Of a DNA stretch of 64,000 nucleotides, positions 33,301 to 45,616 are shown piece by piece (position 1 is the first letter of the stretch; each line of letters begins with the position of its first letter). Source of the DNA: Haemaphysalis longicornis (Eukaryota; Arthropoda; Arachnida; Ixodida; Ixodidae); contig CM023449.1 in the NCBI GenBank assembly GCA_013339765.2, forward strand, positions 110,105,849 to 110,169,848. Reading direction: 5' to 3'. Under the pieces are notes generated by a model that saw only the letters and a program-made list of their open reading frames with translations, was not told where the DNA came from and made no database searches. Made by a program: the position numbers and the translations under genes.

Positions 33301-35110
33301 TACTTCACCCCTAATGAATCTAGATGTACCCGATCTCGTTTTGGTTTTGTAACCACGGGCGCATTTCTTCGGTTTTTCAACCTATCTAGAACTTGCTTCG
33401 TTTAATCAAAATCTTCACTTATAATGTTTTCATTAATTATACCATACCGTTTCCCAAATATTTCTCATTCATTATAGCTGGTAAGAATGAAGCAGCTTTA
33501 ACCACGTTATAACGTTATAAAACCGTGACAGCAGCGCCGCTGCCCTGACTATCGGCGTTGTGTCATGTGCAATCGTCAGGCTCCACACCACGTCAAAGAA
33601 GCCTTGAATATTGGTTCACTTGCGCTCCCGCATAACTAATGATTGAATGCTGCTACATTTCTCTCTGCAAGTGCCAGCCAGTCACCGACGCGCCGCACTC
33701 CCAGCCGCTCAACTCGCTGATAAACTCGCACGGTATTTCTTCAAACGGCTCTACTTCAGGTGGGAAAGTCTAATATCACATTAACTTCTCGTCAGGGTGT
33801 ATTTTCTTCTCTTTGTGCATTCAAGTCGTGCGCGCACTGACAAATTGTGCGGGCGCCGTCGTTGCTGGCCTCACTTGTACGGACGCTTTTACGCTGACAT
33901 TAAAGTCTCCCTGCGGACGTTTTGTGCAACACATGCTCAAAATGGTAGCGATTCTGCCCGAAATTTATGAAATGACATACATAAGACGCAAGAAAGAGAA
34001 ACGAGCATATTTCTGTGTATTCAGGTGATGGCGTCCGTCGCGTCTACGTAAAAATGCAACTATTTCCTTATGGAACGAAGCACCCTGCCCCGGTCCCCCC
34101 GCACGGATATGTTTGTTCTGTGCACTATGGGTGCAATTGGGGCAGGGTTTGAACTGCGAAGAGAAGCAAAGCCGACAAATTTGCACGGGAAAGCACAAAC
34201 CTTGTGTGCGGCCGGAAAAAAATACAAATAAACGCAATATGAAAAAAAAAGGCACTAAAAGCGAGCTTACGCATGCTATTTACGTCATGTTTTCGCGTCA
34301 GGAGTCCTGTCAACAATAGGTTTTAGTTGTTTTATGGCGTCAAGTACAGTTGAAAAGGGTCGTGCGATTTTATACTTTTCCCTCTGCTTTTAAAAGAACT
34401 CTGAAATGTGAGTTGTAACAAGAGCGGTTTATATTTGGACAGCTGGGATGAATGCAATAATATTACGGTGTACGTATATATTAATGTGGTAAAAATGCAT
34501 CGGTCACTTCACTTTTCTGGGTCTGTTGGTGGCGATGGTCTTATGCATACCCCTTAACACCCGTCTCCTGCTTAACGTGATTGCCGTTACAACCGCGCAA
34601 TTTTTATGGCAGGCAAATTTAGCGAATTTGTCAGGGTTCGTTCAAGGACAATCTGCACAAAAATCACGAAACCCAACAAAGAGAGAAAATGAACAGACAT
34701 AGAGGGGTCACCCCTGTCTTTCTGGTGTTTCGCAACTTTTGCGCTCTTTCTTGTTCAAAAACTTACCAACTCGTCCAATCTTTTGTTTAAGTGTGGTTCG
34801 AATGCTCTGGGTATTCCTGTCTGGCTTTTAATCAATATCAGCTGCTCTTCTTTAACTCTTTAACCAATGGTGGCTATAACTGCCAAGTTTTTAAATCTGC
34901 CAATATCATTTCCTGCCTCGGTTTTGTCACACCTGCCTGCCTCTCTTCGTGCGCGAGATCGTCACTAATCGTTAAAATTACGACAACCGATTGTCTCTCT
35001 CGAATGTCCAGCTGTATATCAACTTATTTTTGAAAAGAAATCTCTGTTTATAAGTATATATTTGTTTGCAGCTTAGTGCTTGCGTACAAACTGCCAAATA
35101 ATACCTTGTA
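30310..35110. other. Long stretch with no recognised feature
   Basis: About 4.8 kb, mostly AT-rich. The frames 30367-30717 (116 codons, several Cys), 31953-32213 and 34791-35033 have no known motif and no splice context I can defend. From 30720 to 33800 there are almost no long frames. It may be intergenic or intronic. Confidence 0.45.
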
Positions 35111-35114
35111 TAAT

Positions 35115-35352
35115 TGATTGCTGTAGGGTTTAACGCGCCGATGCAACGCAGGCGATGAGGCACACCCCAGTGGAGGGCTCCATAATTATTTTGACCACCT
35201 GGGGATCTTTACCGTGAGCCAAAATCTCGAACACAGAGGCGTTCTTGCTTTTCGCATGCATGAGAAAAGCGGCAGCCGAGGCCGGAAATCGAACCCGCAT
35301 CCTCGTGCTCAGCCGCACAAGGCCTGAGCCATTAAGCCCCCGCGGTGGATCC
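35115..35352 (-). mobile_element. tRNA-derived SINE (Ruka-like), minus strand
   Basis: On the minus strand the head at 35352 reads ACCGCGGGGGCTTAATGGCTCAGG (A box with a short rearrangement), then B box GCGGGTTCGATTTCCGG (near 35285-35300). The body has CGAGATTTTGGCTCACGGTAAA, CCCCAGGTGGTCAAAATAA and GGAGCCCTCCACTGGGG, ending GGCGCGTTAAACCCTACAG with a very short CAATCAATT tail. A 74-codon frame through it (35130-35354) is SINE sequence, not a gene. No target-site duplication was identified. Confidence 0.85.
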
Positions 35353-35359
35353 AAATAAT

Positions 35360-36284
35360 GCCGCTGGGCACATAACCAGCCAAGGAATCAGAGCAAATGT
35401 CGTACCACCTATCCTTAATCATCAACTACAGGGCCATGTGGAAAATAACTCAGGGACAATCTGTTGCTTTATTTAAGTGTTGTTTTTAATGTCTAGCATT
35501 ATTCGCCAAGTACCAGCTTCCCCAGCCAAGATGGTGTAACGCCCTGCATTTGCACAAAAATCTTTAATTAACAGAAGTAACACAATTATTTGCTTTAACG
35601 GCTTAAACAGATACAAATGGTCGAAAATAATCTTGAAAAACGATATAAACTTAGGAGTAATGTAAAAAATGAAATTTTGACAAAAATTATCCCCCGCAAT
35701 AAGATGTGCACCTTATACACCTGTAACAAAAAAACGAAGAATACGCCAGTAAACTTGCAAACGAACATTCCAAATGCGAATGAAAAAATAGTGGCAACTA
35801 GGAAACCGTGTAGCGTCCTGCATTTTCACAAAAATTCATGCTTGGCGGAAGTAACACATTTATTGGTTATAATAGCGTAAGTGAAATTGCTCTAACAGGT
35901 TTCAAAACCAGAAAATACGAAAAATAGAAATAAACAGTTTTCACTAAAGGATCTCACCAAATCAAAAACATACATTGATATATCGGCTCCATGATCAGAA
36001 TACAAAACAAAAGAATTTCTGCAGTCTGCACTACTGGCCCAAGACTGAGAATTGGGGGAGCTCGCAGCCTCACATAGCTTATTCTTAGTTCGGCTATGTC
36101 TATGCGGGGTATGCTTGGAGACTTGGTCAAGTTTTGTGCTTGGTGTCGTCGTTAGCTCTCCCCGAAATAGAATGAACACTCGGTCATTTAAGTGTCTACG
36201 AGGTAAGTCAGCCCATAACTGCGGATCTTCTGCTACTCTCTGACGTTTCGCCCCCGCTTTACCAGCGCAAAATTCGGGATTGGA
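35360..36284. other. No gene seen
   Basis: AT-rich. The frames at 35617-35880 (plus) and 35892-36443 (minus, partly running through the foldback element) have no recognisable domain. Confidence 0.4.
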
Positions 36285-36289
36285 CCTGG

Positions 36290-36622
36290 AGCCGAATTGT
36301 CTAAAACGACGGGGCGTCGCTTTGAAACGACGGGGTAGCGCCATGCAAATGCATGTGTTCTGGGGTTGGGGCCGTCGCTTTGGGGTTACCAGCAAGTAGA
36401 GTGAGCTGCAGAAAAGCGCTCTGGCAAGGGCGCGAAGCGACACCCACTTCCCCCCCCCGTCGTTTCACTTGTCGCTTCGCGCCCTTGCCACAGCGCTTTT
36501 CTGTGGCTCACTCTACCTGCAGAGAACCCCAAAGCGACGGCCCCAACCCCAGAACACACGCATTTGCATGGCGCTACCCCGTCGTTTCAAAGCGACGCCC
36601 CGTCGTTTTAGACAATTCGGCC
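36290..36622. mobile_element. Foldback / hairpin MITE, copy 1
   Basis: A 333-bp near-perfect palindrome: left arm 36290-36441 and right arm 36471-36622 (152 bases each) are reverse complements with only a few differences, around a 29-base loop containing a poly-C run. The ends read GCCGAATTGTCTAAAACGAC. The five bases cctgg occur just outside both ends (36285-36289 and 36623-36627) and may be the target-site duplication. The element has no coding capacity. A related, more diverged copy lies at 49505-49824. Frames through it (36353-36820 plus, 36469-36720 plus, part of 35892-36443 minus) are artefacts of the palindrome. Confidence 0.85.
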
Positions 36623-36627
36623 CCTGG

Positions 36628-37940
36628 TCGTCGCTTCCGTTCTCGAATACCGACGCTGCGGCCTTCATGCCGCGGTTCCTATTCTTCGCGAGTGACGCTC
36701 TTCAGTCGCCCGTGCTCTGACATCGCCAGACACCCGGCGTGCCGCACCTTTCAGTGCTTTCTCTCTTTCCTCTGGCGGATTTGCTACTTAGCGCAAGCAA
36801 ATCCAGCTACATTATTTTAGTGTACTGTTACTTTATTGATCTGTAGTTCACTTCAGAGTTCATTTTATTTCTTATTCCAGGCGTTCACATGAGCTTTTTG
36901 TTTTGAAATTTTTCGTCCTGAGAAGTAGTTTCTGCCGTCGGTGGCAGGCTGGGCAATCACGTGACTATGGCCGGCTGGCAAAAAAGAAAGGGGGTGATAG
37001 GAGCGCGCCACATTCAAAACAGTTGCTGCTCGTATGACGTATTTCCTCGGCGCGGTCCAGTCTGCCTATCTGCTTTTAAGGCGGAAGCCTGGCGATACGT
37101 ATTAGCAACTTCTTTTCTAATACATTGTACTTGCGCCTTTTTCCTCGCTTTCGTTATTTGTCTTTTGGCACGGAATAATTTGAGCAACTTCTTTTCAGCT
37201 ATATGGTGTTTGCGTCAGTTTCTTCTATTTCATTTGTTCGTCTTAGTGTGCAAGCAGACTCGAACACGCCACAGCCTCCCTAGAATCGGGGTTCTGCGAG
37301 GGTGGTGTGCACCTGTCCTACTCCCGTGACATTACGTTCAGGGTTCTCGCTTCACGCACTATTCTACAACTGTTACGTTTCAAATTCACAGTGTTGTGAA
37401 TTTTTCCGTCCCGGCACGTTAGTTGCTCAAAGCTTCAAATTTGCGGTACAATCCCCCCAGTGGCCGGCCATGTGTTACGAAGGAAGAATAGCAACAAAGG
37501 GCAACAACTTTTCAGATTTATTTGTTTATTTTATTTTGCTCTTCTCCGCTTTTGTTCAAAGAAGCTCTCCACAGTCGTTTTTTCTTCCATAGAGGTCAAT
37601 CCTCTCATATCCCTCTCTTCTTTCGCGCCCTCCCCACTCCAGCTTACCCTCCCTCTGGCGTCACTCGGTTACTTTAATTCTTACCTCCCCCTTTACTCGC
37701 TTTTCATGCTCAGCTTATTCCCATACGACGGCGACCCTGAACAAAACCCGTTGAAATGTGCAAAGATCGCCTCTGACAATAGGCATGTGCCGTCGATTGT
37801 ATTCTAGCGATGGTATTGAACGGATGCAACAGGCCATCAGCTATCGGGGTATGCACGGTTACAGCAGGCAACCATGTGGAGGAGTAAGGTAGGGTCTAGT
37901 CCAATCGAGACGCTGAGGATATGCCACCAAGACGTGTCAA
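36628..37940. other. No gene seen
   Basis: Frames at 36961-37329 and 37302-37807 (plus) overlap one another and have no motif. Confidence 0.4.
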
Positions 37941-38788
37941 GGGAAGGACTGTTGTTGTAAACTTTATTAGAAACGAAGGCCAAATGCCACGTGGGGGGAA
38001 GGGAATGGGGAGGGTGAAGCACTGTTCTTATGATGCCGGCTTCAAGGGTTCTCTTCAGTAGTGCAGACCACTGCTAAATTGCCCGTACTAGGCCGCTTTT
38101 GTGGCATAAAGGATGATTTTGAAGTGTGTGTCGTCTGAGAGGGATTTTGGGTCGATGTAGGTTGAGGTATCGTGGTGAGGGGGAGTGAATGTACTAAATC
38201 AAGAAAACTTGGCGCCGTGCCAGATGAGTGGTGGAGATCGGCTGCGATGGAGGGGTGGAGCAGTGGTGGCCGTGTAGGGACATCGGGGGCGTGGGGATAA
38301 TACATTGTCGAATGGTCTTTGGTGCCGTACAGGTGTTGGTGAGGAACTTATTCAAGACGATCTCTTGTGCTCGGGTCAGGTTGGGGAAGGAGGTGAGGTG
38401 GCCTGCAGGGGTGAGTGCTGAGGCAGTTGTTTCAGCTGCTTGAATCTACGGAGCCTGATTGCGGGGCGAGAGAGGGGTCATCGTCAGGGTAGTAGGGCCG
38501 GGGGTGGTGCGAGAAGGCAGGCGCCGCGGGTCAATCGGAGGCTATTGTGAGAAGGGCCTTCTGTGTAGCCACGTGAGCTGCTTGTTTCCCAGGAGCGGCT
38601 GGTTCATGACCGGGGGTCCAGCCAATTCGGACGTGGCAGCCTGATGTTTGGAGCGCAGTGATTTGATGAATAATGTGGTGGACAGAAGGGTGGGTGGACA
38701 TGGAATGACAAAGTTCTTGGAGAGCTTCATATCAGTCTGTTAAGATGCGAAGGTTAGGGGGGATGGGGAGATGGTAATCGTACATGAA

Positions 38789-39034
38789 TTAGTCGAGATA
38801 ATCCTGGATAGCGATGAGATCCGCGTCCGTTGAAGTAAAATTGGCAATACGGTGATATTGGGCTCCCATGATGGATAAATTGTCCGGGCTGATCCATGCT
38901 GTGCCGACGTGTGGGTTTATGTGTCTAGCGTCGGTGTAGACGTCAATTTCACATGGTTGTTTAGTTAAAGCAAGGCGTCGGCAGCGTTGCTGTCGAAGCT
39001 TGGGCATTCTGCGTGCGACGGGTTCAGAGGTCAC
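38789..39034 (-). pseudogene. LINE B RNase H domain
   Basis: An open frame of 81 codons contains EIDVYTDARHINPHVGTAWISPDN, matching the first catalytic Asp strand of RNase H. It is followed by DADLIAIQDYLD, matching the helix with the catalytic Glu position, which is not conserved here as far as I can read. The rest of the domain is disrupted (38500-38760). It removes template RNA in intact relatives. Confidence 0.65.
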
Positions 39035-39865
39035 GGATTGAGTGAAGTGGGGCCACTGTCGGGGGGTATTAGGGCTAGAAAATTAGGTAGGGGAATATTC
39101 CTTCGTTGATCCCACGCGGTGAGGAGCACGCCTTGGTGGGTGAGTGGTCGTTTAATATTGTATTGATACCTTTGTTCTTGAATGATGCGGTCAATTGGTG
39201 GGAGGGTCGCTGCTTTTTGGAGGTTTGCAATTTTTGTATGACGATGAAGGCCAGTGATGGTGGGTAGGCTGGAATTCTGAAGAACTTGTAGCGTGCGTCG
39301 TTGGGTGCAGTTGAGGTCATAATGTGTCCCTCCGTAGGAAAAAATGCCCACCGCAACTGCTCTGCCGAGGTTGGTGATAGCCTTTTTCTTGGCTCCCCCA
39401 TGTTTGTTTGAGAGCCGTCGGAGGGTGTCCTGCACGAAGTTCCATTTCTGCTTAGGGCATTAAGCCATATTTTGGGTCTGTTTCTGGTTCCAATGTAGAC
39501 TCCAAAGGGTTTAATTGGTTCGAGTCTGGCTGACACAGAAATGGAGGCGACACTGACTTCAAGTGGCACGTAATCTGTGGGAGGTTGACGTCCGAAGATG
39601 ACGAGGAATTCTGTTTTGTGAGGTGCGAGGGACAGGCCAAGGTCGGGGAGGACCTTTTCGAGTCCCGTCACTGCCCGCTTGGAAGTCGGTAATCATGGCG
39701 TCTTTATTTGGGTATTGGGCTGATTTGGTCCGTATTGTAATATCGTCGGCGTAGATGGTAAAGCGGCTGTGGACTAATTGGTGATCCGTCGTGCTATTCT
39801 GGTCGTAGCTAAGTTAAAAAGAGTTGGGCCAAGTATGGAGCCTTACGGTACACCCCTGTCAATGT
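39031..39865 (-). pseudogene. LINE B reverse transcriptase C-terminal part
   Basis: Overlapping minus-strand frames (39671-39075, 39435-39031) carry the RT palm end and thumb. YADD lies just upstream of 39700. LSLAPHKTEFL, the region SARLEPIKPFGVYIGTRNRPKIW, and further TNLGRAVAVGIFSYGGTHYDLNCTQ and NSSLPTITGLHRHTK segments match I-type LINEs. A frameshift separates the two frames near 39430. The RGVP box is followed by a TAA. Confidence 0.7.
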
Positions 39866-40099
39866 AAAAGACTCGGGGAGACCAGCCGGGTGGGGTTACG
39901 TATAATTGAATGGGGCGAGCTTCAAGGAAGTTTCGGATACAGGTTTGAGCTTTCTGGCTGGGAAATGGCTCAGCAAGTTCTTCGGTGATTGCTGGTTGGC
40001 TAAGACTTTGAACCCCATGAGGTACATGCGCGAGAACCGAGCTGGGTTATCTCGAGGCTCGGACCTGCGTCCTATCGGCTTCACCCCTGCGAATAAATT

Positions 40100-42540
40100 T
40101 ACCCCCTCAACCGGCTATGGGTGCGTGGGCTGTCTCCTTGACAGTATATGTACTACGTATAAGCTGTCCTACCAGTAACCTTTAACAATAAATGCGCATC
40201 ACGCAACCCCTTAAGGGAGTCTGTCTGCCGCGCTGATGACAAACAAAATGCACAGTCATGCAGCGGTTCGTTCGAAACTGTTTTGGGAGCAGACGATAAC
40301 TGAAGCGCACGCTCCAGCTGCAGACGGATAGACGCGCAGTAGGAACCTGCGGAAGCCATGTCCACCAAACCACCTATACGGAAGGCGAGGTCTGGGAAAC
40401 ACGTCTCCTCTGACCGTATAAGCGCACATGCCGGTTGAAGGTCGAGTGGTAGCGGTCGATGGTGCGGTCGCCACCAACGCTTCTGTAGAAGCTCCCCGTC
40501 GCATAAAACCGGAAGCGCACACTACACTTGCTCCTCGACAGTCGTTCAGCAAAAGCCGCCTCTAAGTGATCGCAAACTGGGGTCTGTCGCTAGACGACTG
40601 CACAACCAATGCACAGCACATTTTTGATAGCTAAAAAAGAGCTTGAATTCCGCCTTCTGTTTGAAAGACCTATCGGGGTCATTATTGTACACGTTTCAAT
40701 TTGAGACGAATTATTGTGTGGAGACCGCCCGCTTACCCAATGCAAGGCAATAACATGATGCCTAGAGTGGCACCTGACGAGTGGTGAGTACGTATCATCT
40801 AATTATAATTATAATTCTCCACTTTTAGGGGCGAAAACACCAAAGGGGTCGGGCTGTTGGCGTCTCATGTCGTCGTCGTCTTTTGTCGTCGTATTCTCGT
40901 GTGGTCACGTGTACTAAAACACCGGGACACTCGTTTTGCAACGCCTCGCGCTAGAAAGTTTCATCTCAATGGCAAAAAACGCGTAGTAAGGAACACATTG
41001 GGACACCCGTCATTCGTTGGTGCTTGCTTGCTTGGTTCTATTTCGCTTTGTACTCGCTTTAACTTTATTATTTGCAGGTCTCCGTTTAGAATTTCCCTTC
41101 TCCTCCGTCTAAGTAATTGGCATGTAGCGTATATATATCAGCGCACCGTGTAGCAAGAGAGAGGCTTAGAATCTTTGAGTACACTGCATGATTCGCCCCT
41201 CGCCAGGTTTCACGTTCCTGGAGAAGGCCCGGTATTTTCTGGTGGCTTTCCGCCTTTCGGGTACTGTGGCCGATATTTCACCAACCACCGTTCTTAGCCC
41301 AAACACATGCCAAAAAAACGGGAATTCGTCCTGCCATTCCAATAGGTGATATGCTAAAACTAGAGACCGGATTTTAGGGAAATGCCTACTTTCTTTCTTG
41401 CGTTCCTATCGCCCCGCTTTGATATATGACCATTAATTACATGTTAAGAAGGGCTTAATGGTGCTTTTATAGTGCCCATATATGCCATTTTGGCGTTTCG
41501 TGCCTGAGTGTTTAAAAATTCCTATAAATGCCTTTTTTCAAAATCACCAACAACAGACCACTATTTATCTTCAAGATTCGATTTCGAGTAGAGTTTGAAG
41601 TCGTTATTCCCATTACCGGGGAGCTTCAACTGTGGGGAAATCTGGAGTTCAACCCAGTCTTCTACTTCAACCAACGACCGGAAAACAGTTGCTAGCACCG
41701 GTAGAATGGCTCGCTCATTCTGAGTGAAAAGAGGCAGAATTTTGAATTAAATAATTGGGAGGTCGTGGTAGTTTACTATTGTTTCCCCAATTTTCACAGT
41801 AATTTTTAGACTACGCTTCGCGTGCTCTCTAAACAGGGTTCTCCAAACAGTCACATCGTCGTTTCTAGAAGCATACTCGAATCCAACTATGTTTACAGTG
41901 CAATGGTGGAGCATCGAACACGCCTTAGTTAGCAGATAACTCTCACATTGATCAGGCACGGCGAACCATCACCATGCACCGGCGTTTCCTTACGCCTCAA
42001 AATATACACTGCCGAAAGGTTCTAAAATACGTATTCCCATCAAAAATCTCTGGCTGCTAAACACCCTTTGAAAAATGCTCTTCCATTTGTGGAAGTGTAT
42101 TTGGCAGTGTTGCGACGTTTTTCCTGAATAATTGGCATTTTACTGTATATGAGCAATTTTCCATAGTAGGGTTTAACTGTCCTCATGTAAGATCATGTTA
42201 GTGTGTTGATAAATCGTCCTCACTCGCATTTATTGTCTGTGTTTCTTTTTGCGGCGTCGTAATAAATTGCGACAGAGACATAAAGAAACCGCCGTTTAGA
42301 GAAGTATTTCTATGTTTAAGTTGTTCTGTGTCATGCCTGTTTCACTATATTCGACGCTAGGTAAAATGAGAGGTGCCATTGAAAATAAATGTGGATAGTA
42401 GCCTTGTGAATTAACTCGACGGATTGCCACTAGTCTCGCCGCTTAAAGGGACAATTGCACAGCTATGTTTGGCGCCTTGTGCCACCATAAACAAAACACT
42501 TTTTGGTTTCGCGGTCGAAGATGCAGGACGCGGACGACGT
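40100..42540. other. No gene seen
   Basis: Chance frames only. At about 42446 the string TTAAAGGGACAATTGCA resembles one end of the TTAA-flanked element at 45617, but I see no partner end. Confidence 0.4.
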
Positions 42541-42548
42541 CGTTTAAA

Positions 42549-42634
<86 letters not shown>

Positions 42635-42796
42635 CGATCGATCGATCGATCGATTTATTGCTTGATTGAATGACTGATTGTTTGATTGAATGATTGTTTG
42701 ATTGATTGATTGATTGATTGATTGACTGAATGAATGAATGAATGAATGAATGAATGAATGATGAATGAATGAATGAATGAATGAATGAATGAATGC
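42549..42796. repeat. (ATTG)n / (GATC)n / (AATG)n compound microsatellite
   Basis: ATTG units from 42549 change to a GATC run at about 42632-42653, return to ATTG-like units, then become AATG units from about 42725 to 42796. It is the 3' tail of the minus-strand SINE at 42797-43008. The 192-codon frame across it (Asn-Gln-Ser-Ile repeats) is not a gene. Confidence 0.95.
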
Positions 42797-43008
42797 AGGG
42801 TTTAACGCGCCGACGACACAGAGGTGGTAAGGCGCGCCGCAGTGGAGGGCTAGAGATAATTTTGATCACCTGGACATCTTTAAGGAGCGACGAAATCTCG
42901 TACAAACGGGAGTTTTTGCGTTTCGCCTCCATCAGAAAAGCGGCCACCACGACTGGGAGCTGAACCCACGACCTCTTGCTTAGGAGCACAACGCCTTAAC
43001 CACCGTTT
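42797..43008 (-). mobile_element. tRNA-derived SINE (Ruka-like), minus strand
   Basis: Minus-strand head: GGTGGTTAAGGCGTTGTGCTCC (A box, partly truncated, near 42985-43005) and B box TCGTGGGTTCAGCTCCC (near 42955-42972). The body has CGAGATTTCGTCGCTCC, CCAGGTGATCAAAATTA and GCCCTCCACTGCGGCGCGCC, ending GGCGCGTTAAACCCTGCA, with the compound tetranucleotide tail to its left. The head lacks the first few bases. cgtttaaatt (left) and cgtttgaaatt (right) flank the whole unit and could be an eroded duplication. Confidence 0.8.
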
Positions 43009-43014
43009 GAAATT

Positions 43015-45610
43015 AACTGCGTTGGTGTAAAATTTTATGGTGGCTCTCTCTATGACTTTGGAGACCTAAAACCGTGTTTTACGTGTCTGTTTTTGGCGCC
43101 TAAACAGCGCCTTTTTACTATGCTGAACTTACTATGCTGAACTTTCTCCTGTATTACTAAGTACATGTCTCTAACTCTCGTTTCAAAGGTGAAGGCCGGA
43201 ACCCATTAACTTGGTTTGCCTCTGGCCCTACAGAATCATCAAACTCTGGTGTTCCAGCGTTTCTGTTTGTATCTAATACCGGCGGACGTTGGTTTGCGTA
43301 ACTCCCAGGGCATGTTTTAATTCCAAATCATTAGGTTTGTGCACAGGAGCTTCTTAGAGAAATGGGTCGTTGTCATACGAGCATTCATTAAACTGCTTTG
43401 TATCCATCGAACAGTTGGCCATTTAGTGTGCTGTCCGTAAGCCCTTTTCTGTGTCACGTCGCTTTAGTTTTGTTCGGGATATTGAACAAAAGCACTAAAA
43501 GGTGTCTGAGCAGACGCGAGATATTCACTGTCCCAAAATATGCTTGGGAAGTGTGCGAATAATGCGAACCATAAATAAAGTAAAAAAGAACCCATATTGC
43601 AAACATCATATACAGGAGCAAGAGGGGCCAAGCGCCTGCTACGTATAAGGAACATAGGAGAGGGAGTTTGGCGCGTTGATTTGGAGGTTATCCCTTTCGA
43701 CGGCATTTGGAACGGAGCAAGCAGGTACGCAGGGCATTTTTGTAAAGCTGCATTTAAAAAAAATTCTAGTGAGCGTTTCCCAGAAGCCGTATTTCTTTTA
43801 GGCTTACCAGTATTGCAGCCTAATTTCAACACAGCTTTGTGTGCGCCAGTGATTCTCAAACAGAGTCTCAATCAAGAGATAAAAAAAATTGCGAAAACAT
43901 AGTCCCTGCCACCACATCCCAAGAACGCTACCAGATTGATCAAAGCTACACAAAGCGCTCTCGGGAACGCTGAACTGACTTTTGCTGGAACATAACCCAA
44001 AGCGGCAGGTGCATTATAGCTTCCTTGAAATGAATCCGCGGTCTGCTCTAAGTTTTTAGTTTGCAGTGAATCTGTGCCCAATTTAAATGTCCTCGCCATT
44101 GCTATCATCCTCATATCAAAACCATCATAAGTGCGTGGTATTCACTCCAAGACAAAATTCTCTCAAAATACTTTCCATATTCATAAATTCTTCAGAGCAT
44201 ACTGCTTTAAATCAATAAAGAAAAACCAGCGGCATAATATTTGTGTCGTCCAGAATAAATCTACCGAAGATAATTATTTTCTCTTTAAACATGCCTTCAG
44301 ATAAAAAAACAGGAACGTCTTTTCGACATAAGTAGAAAGTCCCTAATGCAATGAAAGGGAACTGGGAAGTTGTGTATTTGTTTCTCATTTCGCAGGCCAT
44401 GTCGATGTTATACTCCGGCAGGTACAAAACAGAACCGGAGGTTTGTGATGGCTTTTTTTCCTTGGACATTTTTACCAAACCAGCCGACAGGAAAAGACGC
44501 TGTATGTCCGAGTAATGACCATAAAAGCCTCCTGTTGTACTTAAACCCTACAGAGAATTCCCTGGCGTAAGGACCATTCTCATTACTGGCAATCAAAATA
44601 GTTAAGTTAATTCTCTGCTTCGCCTGGGGAGTAATTACTTAATCAAAAGTGTCCCTCTGACGCGTCAGCACTCACTACAATATTTATGCCGTGACTCGGG
44701 GTCTGGTGGCCTCTTGAGACGCGTAATTAAAACTTCAGCAGTCGGCCCGTCTATAGGGATCATGCTTCAAGTTAACGAAGGTCATATAGTGCGCGAACAG
44801 TATAGTCCACATATTTGTCTTCGCTTCTATCTTTTGTGGCACCAAACCGCTTCAGCAGATCACAATATTAGGACTCGTAATTGCGAAATGCGATGCATAA
44901 TGGAGAAACGTACCGACTGTGCTTCGAAAAAAACTCGGCGTGCTATTTCTTTTGTTGCAGCAGCACTTCCATAGGAACGAAGTGTGACAGTGTGAGCAAT
45001 AGAAACACTGCGCCAGAAATCCAGAAAAACAGCAGATAACTGAGCTTAAGAACATTTGAAAACTTCTGAGATATCTCAAATGCTTGATGGGGAAGCCTTC
45101 CTGTTGCAAATTATAGCGGCCATTGTTGCGTGTCAGTTGTGTTTGAAGCAAAAATCACAGAAAGTTGCATAATTTATATTTTGTGAACAACCAGGGCCCC
45201 CTGGGAAGCTGGACAACACAGCGAATAAAAAAATGGTTCTTAACGTTATGTGCAAGAAGTACTTATTGCAGATGGTCAGTTGCCATTCAAGCCGAACATG
45301 CCCATGGAAGTACGTTACCCTAAATTTTCAAACTTTTGTGCGTCTGTGTTTGTGCATGAATGTTAAAATTGAGTGCACACAAAAAATGAATTGCGTTTCA
45401 AATGAATCTCGTATCCTCGACTCTAAATTCATTCAGAGATTATACAAGGGTGATACGAATTGTGGGGATACGTATGATCACAGGCAACAGAAGGCTTTCG
45501 GTGTCGACCCCACACATATACCAAAAACTCCTGCAGGAGGCCTCGAGAGCTTTGTTCGCGCGCGCTCTGCCGGGATAAAATGTGATCAGCACACTCCTGT
45601 GACAGTAGTC
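43015..45610. other. No gene seen
   Basis: AT-rich. The frames at 43464-43871 (minus) and 45233-45631 (plus, 132 codons) have no motif or start context I can support. Confidence 0.4.
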
Positions 45611-45616
45611 GTTAAC

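Larger units (their letters stand above)
37945..40095 (-). mobile_element. I-superfamily LINE B, 5'-truncated, inactive
   Basis: Minus-strand order: RT from about 40000 (QTCIRNFLEARPIQLYVTPPG near 39880-39945), a RGVP box with a stop in it (near 39845-39865), the YADD box (SRFTIYADDITIRTK, near 39715-39765), then LGLSLAPHKTEFLVIFGRQ (near 39590-39645) and the thumb. RNase H follows, and then a 3' region ending near an AATAAAG signal (about 37955-37965). Different in sequence from LINE A, so a separate family. The 5' end is lost inside RT, and the truncation point (about 40000-40095) is uncertain. Confidence 0.75.

Noticed and set aside
33813..34028. 71-codon frame preceded by possible promoter-like sequence
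   Set aside because: No TATA, initiator or motif that I could defend, and the protein is not recognisable.
36353..36820. 155-codon frame through the foldback element
   Set aside because: Open because the palindrome lacks stops on both strands. Similar frames exist on the opposite strand.
42411..42989. 192-codon frame with Asn-Gln-Ser-Ile repeats
   Set aside because: It is a translation of the SINE and its tetranucleotide tail.
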